DNA of 64,000 nucleotides from Ferrimonas futtsuensis DSM 18154 (GTDB taxonomy: Bacteria > Pseudomonadota > Gammaproteobacteria > Enterobacterales > Shewanellaceae). The notes under the pieces are model-generated. The model did not search any database and was not told where the DNA came from. It was given only the letters and a program-made list of their open reading frames with translations. Location: NCBI RefSeq assembly GCF_000422645.1, contig NZ_AUGL01000002.1, positions 1 to 64,000 of the forward strand, in the 5' to 3' direction. This document shows, in pieces, positions 26,025-35,727 of this stretch. The first letter of the stretch is position 1. The number at the start of each line of letters is the position of its first letter. The position numbers and the translations under genes were made by a program.

Positions 26025-26879
26025 ATGCAACAGCAAGCACAGATCCTCGAAGCGAACGCCCAGAACATTCAGCAGCTGGTGGACCAGTCCATGGACCGGC
26101 CTGTGGTGCTGAACTTCTTCTCTGCCCAGGCTCCGGAGTGTCAGCCGGTGACGGCGCTGCTGACCCGTCTGGCCACCGAGCGTGCCGGTCAGTTCATCCT
26201 GGCCAACGTCAACTGTGATACCCAGATGGAGCTGGCGGGCTACTTCCGCATCCAGGCGCTGCCGACCGTTCTGGTGCTCAGCAAGGGCCAGAGTGTCGAT
26301 GGCTTCGCCGGACCCCAGCCGGACGCCATGGTGGAGCAGATGCTGGAGAAGCACCTGCCCAAGCTGTGGCAACTGAAACTGGAGCAGGCTAAAGTCCTGG
26401 CGGAGCAGAAGTTGTGGGATGAGGCACTGCCGCTGCTGCGCGATGCCCTGGCCCTGGAGGAGAACAGCGAGCTCAAGCTGGCCCTGGCGGAAGCCTATCT
26501 GCAACTGGGGCGTCCCGGTGAAGCAGAGGTGCTGCTGGAGACCATCCCCATGGCGGATCAGGACAGCCAGTACCGGGTGCTGATGGCCCAGCTGGAGCTG
26601 GCCCAGCAGGCGGCGGACACCCCGGAGATCCGCGCACTGCAGACCAAGCTCGAGGCCAATCCGGATCAGCCGGAGGTGGTGGTCGAACTGGCGGTGGCCC
26701 TGAATCAGGCGGGGCGCCAGGAGGAGTCTCTGGAGGCGCTGTTTGCCCTGCTCAAGGGCAACATGACCGCCGCCGACGGCGAAGCCCGGCGCGTCTTTAT
26801 GGACATTGTGAACGCATTGGGGCAGGGCGACCCTGTGGCCAACCAATACCGCAGAAAATTGTACAGCCTGTTGTATTAG
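26025..26879 (+). CDS. cnoX: Thioredoxin-like co-chaperone CnoX (YbbN)
   Basis: A 284-residue protein with an N-terminal thioredoxin fold (about 1-110) and a C-terminal TPR-type helical region (about 115-284). The thioredoxin active site is FFSAQAPECQPV; the first Cys of CXXC is replaced (APEC), so it cannot work as a normal dithiol reductase, in keeping with CnoX/YbbN proteins that act as holdases and hand clients to GroEL or DnaK. LPTVLVLSKGQSVDGFAG near 78 is the usual cis-Pro segment. It follows htpG closely. Confidence 0.9.
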   Translation: MQQQAQILEANAQNIQQLVDQSMDRPVVLNFFSAQAPECQPVTALLTRLATERAGQFILANVNCDTQMELAGYFRIQALPTVLVLSKGQSVDGFAGPQPDAMVEQMLEKHLPKLWQLKLEQAKVLAEQKLWDEALPLLRDALALEENSELKLALAEAYLQLGRPGEAEVLLETIPMADQDSQYRVLMAQLELAQQAADTPEIRALQTKLEANPDQPEVVVELAVALNQAGRQEESLEALFALLKGNMTAADGEARRVFMDIVNALGQGDPVANQYRRKLYSLLY

Positions 26880-26903
26880 TGCTGCAAAACCGTCAAAATC
26901 GTG

Positions 26904-26925
26904 AAGCCGAGCCTACGCTCGGCTT
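26904..26925 (+). terminator. Hairpin after cnoX
   Basis: AAGCCGAGC-CTAC-GCTCGGCTT forms a 9-bp stem. The downstream T-tract is weak, but the position fits a terminator for htpG-cnoX. Confidence 0.6.
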
Positions 26926-26926
26926 A

Positions 26927-26988
26927 TTAGGGTCTGTTGTTCTTTGGTGAGGCAGCAAAACTGCTCAGCAAAGAGAAACAGTCCCTAA
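26927..26988. repeat. 62-bp palindromic element with MITE-like ends
   Basis: TTAGGGTCTGTTGTTCTTTG at 26927-26946 is mirrored at 26969-26988 with three mismatches, and the interior (GCAG..CTGC) also pairs. Its end sequence TAGGGTCTGTTG matches the terminal repeats of the element at 15962-16206, so it may be a minimal relative. The remainder of 26989-27183 shows no gene. Confidence 0.6.
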
Positions 26989-27171
26989 GATTTGCCCCTA
27001 ATAATAACCCTACCACTGATTGCCAGTGCGGTTATGGCATTAAAGTTAATGAATTTTGACCATCAGTGAACTATATCGCGCTGAATTAACCAAAAGTCTA
27101 CCTTAACTGCCCTTCACATCCACCTTGGGCTGTGCCAAGATCGCCGGATCAGAAGTCAAGAGAAATAGTGA

Positions 27172-27828
<657 letters not shown>

Positions 27829-27866
27829 GCTGCCGCCGACGGAAACACAAAATGTGATTCTTTTCG

Positions 27867-27893
27867 AAAAGCCCGCGAACAGCGGGCTTTTTT
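27867..27893 (+). terminator. Terminator after adk
   Basis: AAAAGCCCGC-GAACA-GCGGGCTTTTTT. Confidence 0.9.
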
Positions 27894-27977
27894 CGTTGTC
27901 TATTCAGGCAATTGTTAAACCAAACTCTGCAGTCTCACGTATACTGGCGTCAGGCCAATTTTGGATAGGTTTCATTG

Positions 27978-28964
27978 ATGGACAAGAGCACTACTGGCGT
28001 TCTGCTGGTTAACCTGGGGACGCCCGATGCCCCGACTCCCAGCGCGGTTCGCGCCTTCCTCAAGCAGTTTCTCAGCGATCCCCGTGTGGTGGATCTGCCC
28101 CGCTGGCAGTGGTGGCCCATCCTCAACGGCATCGTGCTGACCTTCCGCCCCAAGAAAGTGGCCAAAGCGTATCAGAAGGTGTGGCAGGAGCAGGGATCGC
28201 CACTGATGGTGATCTCTCTGGAGCAGCAGAAGGCATTGGAAGCCAGGCTGCAGCAGGATATGGGCATCAAGGTGCCGGTGGCCCTGGGGATGACCTATGG
28301 TTCTCCGTCCCTCAGCGACGGTCTGGAGAGCCTCAAGGCTCAGGGGTGCGACAAGGTGGTGGTGCTGCCACTGTTTCCCCAGTACTCCTGCTCCACCACC
28401 GGCGCGGTATTCGATGGCCTGGCGGCGGAGTTTGCCCGGATGCGCACGATTCCCCACACCCGATTGGTGCGTGATTACCACGACCACCCCGCCTACATCA
28501 GTGCCCTGGCCGGCAGCATACTGGAGCACTGGAATAAGAAGGGGCGCGGTCAGAAGCTGCTGCTCTCCTTCCACGGGGTGCCAAAGCGCTTCGTGGATGA
28601 GGGGGACATCTATCAGAGCCAGTGTCTGCGCACCGCCGAACTGGTGGCGGAGCGCCTGGGGCTGTCCCGGGGGCAGTGGATGGCCTGCTTCCAGAGCCGT
28701 TTCGGCAAGGAGGAGTGGCTGACTCCCTACACGGATGAAACTCTGGAAGCCCTGCCGAAACAGGGGGTGACCGCCATCGACATCATTACCCCGGCCTTCT
28801 CCGTGGACTGTCTGGAGACCCTGGAGGAGATCGCCATCGAGGGCAAACAGGAGTTTATGGAGGCCGGCGGCAAGGCGTACCAGTTTATTCCTTGTCTCAA
28901 TGCGGAGCCGGATCACATCCAGATGATGTCTGAGTTGATCCAGGCCGAGATGCAGAACTGGTAA
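27978..28964 (+). CDS. hemH: Ferrochelatase
   Basis: A 328-residue enzyme that inserts ferrous iron into protoporphyrin IX, the last step of protoheme synthesis. GVLLVNLGTPDAPTPSAVRAF at the N-terminus, LPLFPQYSCSTTGAVFD near 130, LLSFHGVPKRFVDEGD near 196 with the catalytic His, FQSRFGKEEWLTPYTDE near 238 and PAFSVDCLETLEE near 274 are all intact. The ATG at 27978 is preferred over the TTG just before it. It is adjacent to adk, an order common in this group. Confidence 0.95.
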   Translation: MDKSTTGVLLVNLGTPDAPTPSAVRAFLKQFLSDPRVVDLPRWQWWPILNGIVLTFRPKKVAKAYQKVWQEQGSPLMVISLEQQKALEARLQQDMGIKVPVALGMTYGSPSLSDGLESLKAQGCDKVVVLPLFPQYSCSTTGAVFDGLAAEFARMRTIPHTRLVRDYHDHPAYISALAGSILEHWNKKGRGQKLLLSFHGVPKRFVDEGDIYQSQCLRTAELVAERLGLSRGQWMACFQSRFGKEEWLTPYTDETLEALPKQGVTAIDIITPAFSVDCLETLEEIAIEGKQEFMEAGGKAYQFIPCLNAEPDHIQMMSELIQAEMQNW

Positions 28965-29110
28965 TCCCTACCGGCAACTGCTAGAATCCCGCGCCAATCC
29001 GGGCCCGTAACGGGTCCGGCAGGGTCACCCCGCCAGGGAGCGCAATGGCGCAAGGCGGGGTCTACACTAGCAAGGATGTTTCGCTCCTTTTCTGCCATGG
29101 TTACCGCCCA

Positions 29111-30412
29111 ATGAAATTCCCTGGCCAACGCAAGTCAAAGCACTATTTTCCTGTCGATGCCCGTGATCCGCTGACCAATGAACTGAATCCGGTCATTCGT
29201 CCAAAGAACATCCACATTACCGGTATCGATCAGACCCTGGTGGACATTGAAGCCAAGGTCGACGACGACTTTATCGCCCGCCACGGACTGCGCAAAGGCA
29301 ACTCCATGCTGATCGACGACGCCGCCGCTCACGCCCTCTACGAGGAGCTTAAGGGCAAGGCGCTGGTCACCAACGAGTTTGCCGGCGGCACCATCGGCAA
29401 TACCCTGCACAACTACTCCACTCTGGCGGATGACCGCTCGGTGCTGTTTGGGGTGATGAGCCGCAACATCCTGATTGGCAGCTACGCCTACCGTTACCTC
29501 AGCGCCACCTCCAGCCGGGTGGATCTGAATCACCTGGAGCCGGTGGACGGCCCCATTGGGCGTTGCTTTACCCTGATCAGCCAGTGCGGTGAGCGGACCT
29601 TCGCCATCTCCAAGGGCGCCATGGATAAGCTGACCCCGGGTTTCATCGACAAGACCCTGGTGCAGAGCGGCGCCGCCCTGGTGCTGACCGCCTACCTGAT
29701 GCGTGCCGGTGATGATCCCATTACCGATGCCGCCATGACCGCCATCGCCTACGCCAAAGAGGTTGGCGTGCCTGTGGTACTGACCCTGGGCACCCGCTTC
29801 CTCATTGAAGAGGACCCCCAGTGGTGGCAGCAGTTCATCAATGACCATGTGGACGTACTGGCGATGAACGAGGAGGAGGCGGAAGCCCTGACCGGTAAGC
29901 GCGATATCCTGCTGGCCTGTGAACAGACCCTGGAGTGGTGTGACCTGGTGCTGTGCACCGCGGGTCCTGCCGGCCTGTACATGGCCGGTTACTCCAGCGA
30001 CGAGGTGAAGCGCCCCACCAGCCACACCCTGCTGCCAGGCTCCATCCCCGAGTTCAACCAGTACGAGTTCTCCCGCCCCATGCGCAAAGAGGACTGCGAG
30101 CAGCCGCTGAAGGTGTTCTCCCACATCGCTCCCTTTATGGGCGGCCCGGAGAAGATCCGCAACACCAACGGTGCCGGTGACGGCGCCCTGTCGGCCCTGC
30201 TGCACGACATGGCGGCCAATTTCTACCACAAGAAGAACCTGCCCACCTCCAGCAAGCATCGTTATGATGGGCTGTGTTACTCCTCCTTCTCTCAGATCTG
30301 CAAGTACGCCAACCGGGTGAGCTACGAGGTGCTGGCCCAGCACTCTCCGCGACTGTCCAGGGCGTTGCCTGAGCGAGAGGACAGCCTGGAAGAGGCCTAC
30401 TGGGAGCGTTAA
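29111..30412 (+). CDS. gsk: Inosine-guanosine kinase
   Basis: A 433-residue PfkB-type nucleoside kinase for purine salvage. The start at 29111 gives MKFPGQRKSKHYFPVDARDP, closely matching the known Gsk N-terminus; the longer frame from 29045 adds unrelated residues. GIDQTLVDIEAKVDD near 36, FAGGTIGNTLHNYS near 93, VDGPIGRCFTL, and the PfkB signature NTNGAGDGALSALLHD near 352 with the catalytic Asp are present. A terminator follows at 30431. Confidence 0.94.
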   Translation: MKFPGQRKSKHYFPVDARDPLTNELNPVIRPKNIHITGIDQTLVDIEAKVDDDFIARHGLRKGNSMLIDDAAAHALYEELKGKALVTNEFAGGTIGNTLHNYSTLADDRSVLFGVMSRNILIGSYAYRYLSATSSRVDLNHLEPVDGPIGRCFTLISQCGERTFAISKGAMDKLTPGFIDKTLVQSGAALVLTAYLMRAGDDPITDAAMTAIAYAKEVGVPVVLTLGTRFLIEEDPQWWQQFINDHVDVLAMNEEEAEALTGKRDILLACEQTLEWCDLVLCTAGPAGLYMAGYSSDEVKRPTSHTLLPGSIPEFNQYEFSRPMRKEDCEQPLKVFSHIAPFMGGPEKIRNTNGAGDGALSALLHDMAANFYHKKNLPTSSKHRYDGLCYSSFSQICKYANRVSYEVLAQHSPRLSRALPEREDSLEEAYWER

Positions 30413-30430
30413 TCCGTTTCCTGCATCAAC

Positions 30431-30459
30431 AAAAGCCCGGCTTGTGCCGGGTTTTTTTA
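30431..30459 (+). terminator. Terminator after gsk
   Basis: AAAAGCCCGGC-TTGT-GCCGGGTTTTTTT. Confidence 0.88.
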
Positions 30460-30527
30460 TGGATCAACCCTGGGATAAGCAATCTGTGTTTTCAAGTCAT
30501 GCTGGGGCTGATGACAGGACGCACTCT

Positions 30528-32072
30528 TCATAGCTCATCAAGGCCGTTTAGGTAATTCTCGGCCTGAGCCAGCACCGCTTGCTGCTGATCCGGATCCATA
30601 CCGAACCAGTGACGGTAGATCATCCCCATCCTGGGGTGGTGAGCGAAGCGTTCGCTGTGACGGTTGATAAAATGCCAGTAGAGGCTGTTGTAGGGACAGG
30701 CGTTGTCACCCACTTTGGCTTTGGGGTCGTAGGCGCACTGGCGACAATGGTTACCCATCTTGTTGAGGTAGTTGGCACTGGCGGCATAGGGCTTGGTGGC
30801 CAGTACGCCGCCGTCGGCGTATTGACTCATTCCCCTGGTATTGGGCAGTTCGACCCACTGGAAGGCGTCGACGTAGATCCCCAGGTACCACTGGTCCACC
30901 TCATCCGGGGCGATGCCCGCCAGCAGACAGAAGGTGCCGGTGACCATCAGTCGTTGGATGTGATGGGCGTAGCCGTAGTCCAGCGACTGGCCGATGGCCT
31001 GGGACAGGCATCGCATCCGGGTCTCGCCGTTCCAGAACCAGGAGGGTAGGGGCCGGTGGGCCTCCAGCTCGTTCAGGCGCTCGTAGTCGGGCATCTTGCT
31101 CCAGTAGATCCCCCTGACATACTCCCGCCAGCCGAGAATCTGACGGACAAACCCCTCGACCTGAGTCAGTGCCACCTCTTGCGGGTGATGTTCATGGGCG
31201 GCGATGGCCGCCCGGATCACCTCCATGGGGTGGAGCATCTTGGTGTTGAGGGCGAAGGAGAGTCGGGCGTGATACAGGGTCCAGGCGTAGGGGCCGCTCT
31301 CCGTCAGGGCGTCCTGAAACTGACCAAAGTGCGGCAGCAGAAAGCGGCAGAAGTGCTGAAGCTGCTGCAATGCCTGCAGTCGGGTTACCGGCCAGATCAG
31401 CTGCTCAGGGCAGCGCCCCAGGGTCTCTACGCCGTGGCGCTCTATCCGTATAAGAGCGGCGCGGCAGTCATTGGCAAACAGGCAGGGGCTGGGGACCGCC
31501 AGGGCTTCCATATCGCTGATGGGGTTTCGGTTTCGGGCATCGTAGTTCCAGTGCCCGCCCTTGGGCTGGTCTCCATCCATCAACAGATCCTGCTCCCGAC
31601 GCATCCGGCGGTAGAAGGTTTCCATCTTCATCGGACGGTCTGCGGGAAAGTAGTCGCCGAGCACCGAACGGGGCAGCAGGAAGTGTTCGCTCTCGACAGA
31701 CTCGACCTCGATTCCCGGCAGGCACATCTGTGCCAGTTGCTGCTCCAGACGAAACTCATCGGGAGACTGATACTGCAGCCTGGTGATCTCGTGGAGGGCA
31801 CAGTGGTGCATCAGCAATTGGGGCAGGGAGTCGAATCTCTGGGTTTCGTCCAGGGTCAGGTGCAGCACCTGGTGGCCCTGGGCTCGCAGGTGACGGGCAA
31901 AGGCCTCCATGGCCAGGAAGATGGCGGCCACTTTCTGCAGGTGATGGCGGACGTAGCCGGTCTCCTGCTTCAGTTCGGCCATCAGATAGAGGCAGTTGGG
32001 GTCGACCTGCTCGAACCAGGAGTGGTGAGTATTGAGTTGATCCCCGAGGATCAGCCTGAGGGTGGAGGTCAT
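30528..32072 (-). CDS. Iron-sulfur cryptochrome/(6-4) photolyase-type protein
   Basis: A 514-residue member of the cryptochrome/photolyase-related family (FeS-BCP, prokaryotic 6-4 photolyases). It opens LRLILGDQLNTHHSWFEQVD, the family start. GHWNYDARNRNP near residue 168 is typical, and FAD-region segments include WREYVRGIYW near 320 and LMVTGTFCLLAGI near 378. NTRGMSQYADGG near 408 and cysteines in GNHCRQCAYDPKAKVGDNAC near 445, plus one earlier Cys, would hold the 4Fe-4S cluster. It overlaps the cryDASH gene by four bases, so both are one light-response/DNA repair operon. Repair activity is known for the family, inferred here. Confidence 0.88.
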   Translation of the reverse strand: MTSTLRLILGDQLNTHHSWFEQVDPNCLYLMAELKQETGYVRHHLQKVAAIFLAMEAFARHLRAQGHQVLHLTLDETQRFDSLPQLLMHHCALHEITRLQYQSPDEFRLEQQLAQMCLPGIEVESVESEHFLLPRSVLGDYFPADRPMKMETFYRRMRREQDLLMDGDQPKGGHWNYDARNRNPISDMEALAVPSPCLFANDCRAALIRIERHGVETLGRCPEQLIWPVTRLQALQQLQHFCRFLLPHFGQFQDALTESGPYAWTLYHARLSFALNTKMLHPMEVIRAAIAAHEHHPQEVALTQVEGFVRQILGWREYVRGIYWSKMPDYERLNELEAHRPLPSWFWNGETRMRCLSQAIGQSLDYGYAHHIQRLMVTGTFCLLAGIAPDEVDQWYLGIYVDAFQWVELPNTRGMSQYADGGVLATKPYAASANYLNKMGNHCRQCAYDPKAKVGDNACPYNSLYWHFINRHSERFAHHPRMGMIYRHWFGMDPDQQQAVLAQAENYLNGLDEL

Positions 32073-33361
32073 GACGCCTCCCCCGGCCAGTCAACGGGGC
32101 TTTCCGTGAGCGCCACAGGGGTGTCGCCTCGCCACTTGTGGGTGTAATGCCCTTTGGGGTCGTGCAACTGGCTCTGTTTGTTCAGATCAAAATGGCGTCC
32201 CCCACGGGGATCGGCGCCGACACCGGCGATGTACTGCCAGTTTCCCCAGTTGCTGCCGACGTCGTAGTCGATAAGCTGCTGCTCGAAGTAGGCGGCGCCG
32301 CAGCGCCAGTCCAGTTGCAGTTCATTCACCAGAGCGCTGGCCACCAGCTGACGGCCTCGATTGGAGAGGTAGCCGGTCTCGTTGAGTTCATGCATGCAGG
32401 CGTTGACCAGCGGGTAGGGGGTGCTGCCCTGGCACCACTGGCTGAACCGGGTCGGGTAGAAGCTGGTGAGCGGTCGTTTCTGACCGATGCCACTCACCTG
32501 GAACAGCCGTCGGCCCCATTTCAGGGCGTACCACTGGAAATACTCCCGCCATAACAGCTCCCGTTTCAGCCACTCTGTGGAGGCGTTGGCGCCCCAATTC
32601 TGTTCGTAGTGACACAGCGCCTGCCAGATGCGGCGGGGCGAGAGGCACCCTGCGGCCAGCCAGGGAGACCACTTGGCGGAGTTCTGCCATCCCTCCAGGT
32701 CGTTGCGGGTTTCCTTGTAGTGCCCGGGGGCCGGACCGTCCAGATAGTGAGCCAGCTGCCTCTGCCCCTGCGATTCGCCGCCAATAAAGGGCCGGAGTCT
32801 GTGCTGGCGGATGTGGGGCCAGGGGGTCACCTCCGGTGGTGAGCCGGGCAGGCGCTGGGGGACAGGAAGCGGTGTTTTGACCTCTATGGGCAGCAGGGCG
32901 CGGCGAAACGCGCTGTAGCTGGAGGGAAGCCTGTCTATGTCAAAGGGAAGCTGCTCCAGCTGGAACAGGGTGTGACCATCAACATATTCCAGAGTGAGGC
33001 CGGGATGGCGGCGAGTGAGGTGCCAGCTCAGTGCCTGTTCGTCGCTGGCCAGGGGGCGCTGCCTGACCAGGTGAGTGACCCTGTGGCGTTCAATCAACCG
33101 TGACAGGGCCGGAATGGCCGGCTGTCGAATCAGCACCAGTTGTTGTCCCAGCCTGGTCAGTGCGTCGTGCAACTCCTGGCGGGCCTGGTGTAGAAAGTGC
33201 TGGCGACGGTGACCAATTCTGTTTAGGCCGTAGGGGCCAGGCTGGCCCAGAGGGTCTCCCAGGGCGACGCACAGCATCTGCCCACCGAGTTGAGTGGCCC
33301 TGGCCAGCAACGGATTGTCATCCAGCCTCAAATTGTGTTCAAACAGCACCAAAATAGTCAT
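32069..33361 (-). CDS. DASH-type cryptochrome/photolyase
   Basis: A 430-residue flavoprotein. MTILVLFEHNLRLDDNPLL begins the alpha/beta antenna domain. The FAD domain has WLAAGCLSPRRIWQAL near 235, LLWREYFQWYALKWG near 268, LNETGYLSNRGRQLVASALVNEL near 330, and DVGSNWGNWQYIAGVGADPRGGRHF near 370. The last two are hallmarks of the DASH group, which repairs cyclobutane dimers mainly in single-stranded DNA. The stop overlaps the start of the next photolyase-like gene (ATGA). It is divergent from a DUF3313 lipoprotein gene. Confidence 0.9.
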   Translation of the reverse strand: MTILVLFEHNLRLDDNPLLARATQLGGQMLCVALGDPLGQPGPYGLNRIGHRRQHFLHQARQELHDALTRLGQQLVLIRQPAIPALSRLIERHRVTHLVRQRPLASDEQALSWHLTRRHPGLTLEYVDGHTLFQLEQLPFDIDRLPSSYSAFRRALLPIEVKTPLPVPQRLPGSPPEVTPWPHIRQHRLRPFIGGESQGQRQLAHYLDGPAPGHYKETRNDLEGWQNSAKWSPWLAAGCLSPRRIWQALCHYEQNWGANASTEWLKRELLWREYFQWYALKWGRRLFQVSGIGQKRPLTSFYPTRFSQWCQGSTPYPLVNACMHELNETGYLSNRGRQLVASALVNELQLDWRCGAAYFEQQLIDYDVGSNWGNWQYIAGVGADPRGGRHFDLNKQSQLHDPKGHYTHKWRGDTPVALTESPVDWPGEAS

Positions 33362-33428
33362 TTAAGTTTCACTGCTCTTGCCAATTAAGTAAGATTGCGG
33401 CTCTTCTCTGTCTGTCTACGGTGACTCC

Positions 33429-34091
33429 ATGAAACGGATCCTTCCTATGCTATTGACCACAATCCTGCTGGGTTGTGCCGCAACACCCGAAAATAATGGT
33501 CATGCCCTGTTCCAGGGGTTCGATGATTTCCGCCCCGGTCCACCTGGTGGTGTCGATCTGGTGTGGGCGGGTAAAGGGATCAATTCCATGGAAACTTTCA
33601 GAGACAAACTGAAAAACTACAACAAAATCAAGTTGGACCAGGTGTGGGTGGTGGTGGATGAAGACTATCCACTGGATGACGAGCAGGTGGCGGAATTGAC
33701 CGAGTATCTGACCCAGGCGTTGTTAGAGCGTCTTGAGGGTCGATTCACCCAGGTGGAGACGGCGGACGCCCAGACTCTGAGGCTGAGCCTGGCCCTGACC
33801 AATATCGAAACCCCGAACCCCATATTGGCGGTAACCAGCACCCTGTTGCCTGTGGGCCTGGGGATCTCGACCCTGTCCAAGGTGGTGACCGGTGAGCACA
33901 CCAATGTGGGTGAGGGCACGGTGGAACTGCTGGTGAGGGACGGTGCCACAGGACAACCCTTGGTGGCCGCCATCGACCGGCGTCAGGGGGACAAGGATCT
34001 GGACAACCTGGTGGACCCCATTGCCGGCATCAAAGGGGCCATCGACTGGTGGATCGAAAGATTGGGGCAAACCTTTCGAGAAAGTAACTGA
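33429..34091 (+). CDS. DUF3313 family lipoprotein
   Basis: A 220-residue lipoprotein with signal peptide MKRILPMLLTTILLGC and lipobox LLGC (Cys16). The mature part contains KIKLDQVWVVVDEDYPLDDEQV near 72 and a hydrophobic ILAVTSTLLPVGLGISTLSKV near 135, in line with DUF3313. The late ELLVRDGATGQPLVAAIDRRQG resembles the conserved second half of that domain. Function is unknown; related proteins are outer-membrane-associated. Confidence 0.78.
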   Translation: MKRILPMLLTTILLGCAATPENNGHALFQGFDDFRPGPPGGVDLVWAGKGINSMETFRDKLKNYNKIKLDQVWVVVDEDYPLDDEQVAELTEYLTQALLERLEGRFTQVETADAQTLRLSLALTNIETPNPILAVTSTLLPVGLGISTLSKVVTGEHTNVGEGTVELLVRDGATGQPLVAAIDRRQGDKDLDNLVDPIAGIKGAIDWWIERLGQTFRESN

Positions 34092-34238
34092 AATACAACA
34101 AGGAAATTAAATTAGATACAGGTCGGGCTTTTCTTGTAACAGCAACGTTATATACTGGCTGGGTTTTAGGGGATCGGTATATGCGCATTCGTGTCTCTTG
34201 CTGGTCTGTTTCTTAGTCGAATTCTGAGAGTGGTCGGA

Positions 34239-35618
34239 ATGAAAGAAGTTGCCTTCCGTTGGGTGGATAAATGGCTTATCCACCTGAACCTGAGAGAGAA
34301 ATTTTACCTCCTGTTCCTGCTTCCCCTGATTACCCTGTTGTTTGCCGGCTGGGTCCTGACCCACCAATCCAACCAGTCACAGAAACTGGACAGTCTGCAA
34401 CAGCAACAACTGGTGTCCCAACTGCTGAGTGCCAGCTCGGTGTCTGCCGATGAGGCCCGGACTCTGCTTAAGGAGAGCGGTTTGCGGGTCGAGGGGCAGG
34501 GCAGCAACTACCAGGTGGTGGCGGACACTCAGCCCGGACTGCTCAGCCAGGTCTCCGGCTGGCAGTGGGTCCTGCTGGGCACCCTGCTGCTGCTGAGCCT
34601 GATGACCAGTTACTACATCATGACCTTTATTGGCGGAGCCATGTTCAGTACCTATAAGGCACTGAATAACCTGGCCGACGGTGACCTGGTACAGCGACTC
34701 AATTACTTCCCGGTACGGGATGAGTTCAGTCTGCTGGCGATCACCATCGACAAGGTGACCGAGCGCGAGCAGCAGTTGGTGCTGGAGATGAAGAACGCCG
34801 CGTCTCTGCTGACCAATATTGGCGATGAACTGGCGGCCATGAGTCAACAGTCCGAGGTGCTGGCGGAAGACCAGCAGTCTCAGATCGACGGCCTTGCCGG
34901 TGCCAGTGTGGAGATGGAAGCCTCGATTCGAGAGGTGGCCGCCCACTCCGAAGACTCCTCCACCCTGACCCAGGACGCGGCTCAGGCCTCCAGCCAGGGG
35001 CAGCAGAAGGTGGACCAGACCCGTGGTGCCATCGCCAGCCTGGCCGAGGAGATTGAACAGGCTCAGCGTGCCGTCACCGATCTGGATGCCAGTACCGTCG
35101 AGATTGGTAAGGTATTGACCACCATTAATGCCATCAGTGAGCAGACCAACCTGCTGGCGCTCAATGCCGCCATTGAGGCCGCCCGTGCCGGAGAGCAGGG
35201 CCGGGGCTTCGCCGTGGTGGCTGATGAGGTTCGCACTCTGGCCAGCAGCACTCAGCAGGCGACCGTGGAGATCCAGGGGATGGTGGAAGGGCTGCAGAAC
35301 CACAGTAAAGGTCTGCTGCAGGTGACCGAGAGCACGGTGAACAATGCCCACCAGAGCCAGGCGTTGATGGCTGCGGTCCATGGTGAGATTGAGCAGATCA
35401 GCGGCCTGAACGTCACCATCTCCGATCGCAGCGCCGAGATCGCCGCCGCGGCGACCCAGCAGGGCAGTGTGGCCGCCGAAATCGCTGCCAGCCTGGAGCG
35501 GGTGCGTACCCAGTCCCATGAAGTGGTGGGGATGATTCGCGACAGTGCCTCCAATGTGGAGCGTATTGCCCAGCAGGCGACGGTGATTGAGGGCTTGGTA
35601 AAAGACCTCAAGGCCTAG
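34239..35618 (+). CDS. Methyl-accepting chemotaxis protein
   Basis: A 459-residue chemoreceptor from the ATG at 34239, preceded by GAGAG at 8 bases; an upstream start at 34191 would add a 16-residue hydrophobic stretch of doubtful value. Two membrane segments (about 20-40 and 110-135) enclose a small periplasmic loop of about 70 residues, so the sensory domain is minimal. HAMP-like sequence then leads to the signalling domain with the hairpin tip [20 protein letters not shown] near 300 and [15 protein letters not shown] near 325. The ligand is unknown. A terminator follows at 35635. Confidence 0.92.
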   Translation: MKEVAFRWVDKWLIHLNLREKFYLLFLLPLITLLFAGWVLTHQSNQSQKLDSLQQQQLVSQLLSASSVSADEARTLLKESGLRVEGQGSNYQVVADTQPGLLSQVSGWQWVLLGTLLLLSLMTSYYIMTFIGGAMFSTYKALNNLADGDLVQRLNYFPVRDEFSLLAITIDKVTEREQQLVLEMKNAASLLTNIGDELAAMSQQSEVLAEDQQSQIDGLAGASVEMEASIREVAAHSEDSSTLTQDAAQASSQGQQKVDQTRGAIASLAEEIEQAQRAVTDLDASTVEIGKVLTTINAISEQTNLLALNAAIEAARAGEQGRGFAVVADEVRTLASSTQQATVEIQGMVEGLQNHSKGLLQVTESTVNNAHQSQALMAAVHGEIEQISGLNVTISDRSAEIAAAATQQGSVAAEIAASLERVRTQSHEVVGMIRDSASNVERIAQQATVIEGLVKDLKA

Positions 35619-35634
35619 GCCTGTCTGTCGAAGC

Positions 35635-35660
35635 AGAGCCGCCGCAAGGCGGCTTTTTTG
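35635..35660 (+). terminator. Terminator after the chemoreceptor gene
   Basis: AGCCGCC-GCAA-GGCGGCTTTTTTG. Confidence 0.88.
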
Positions 35661-35727
35661 TGTCTGGCCCCAGAGGCAACATCTGATACCATAGGTGTTA
35701 ATGAACTGAGTTTAAAAAGGAAATGTC

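Noticed and set aside
24046-26040. 664-codon minus-strand frame opposite htpG
   Set aside because: A shadow of codon bias in htpG; the plus-strand product is unmistakable.
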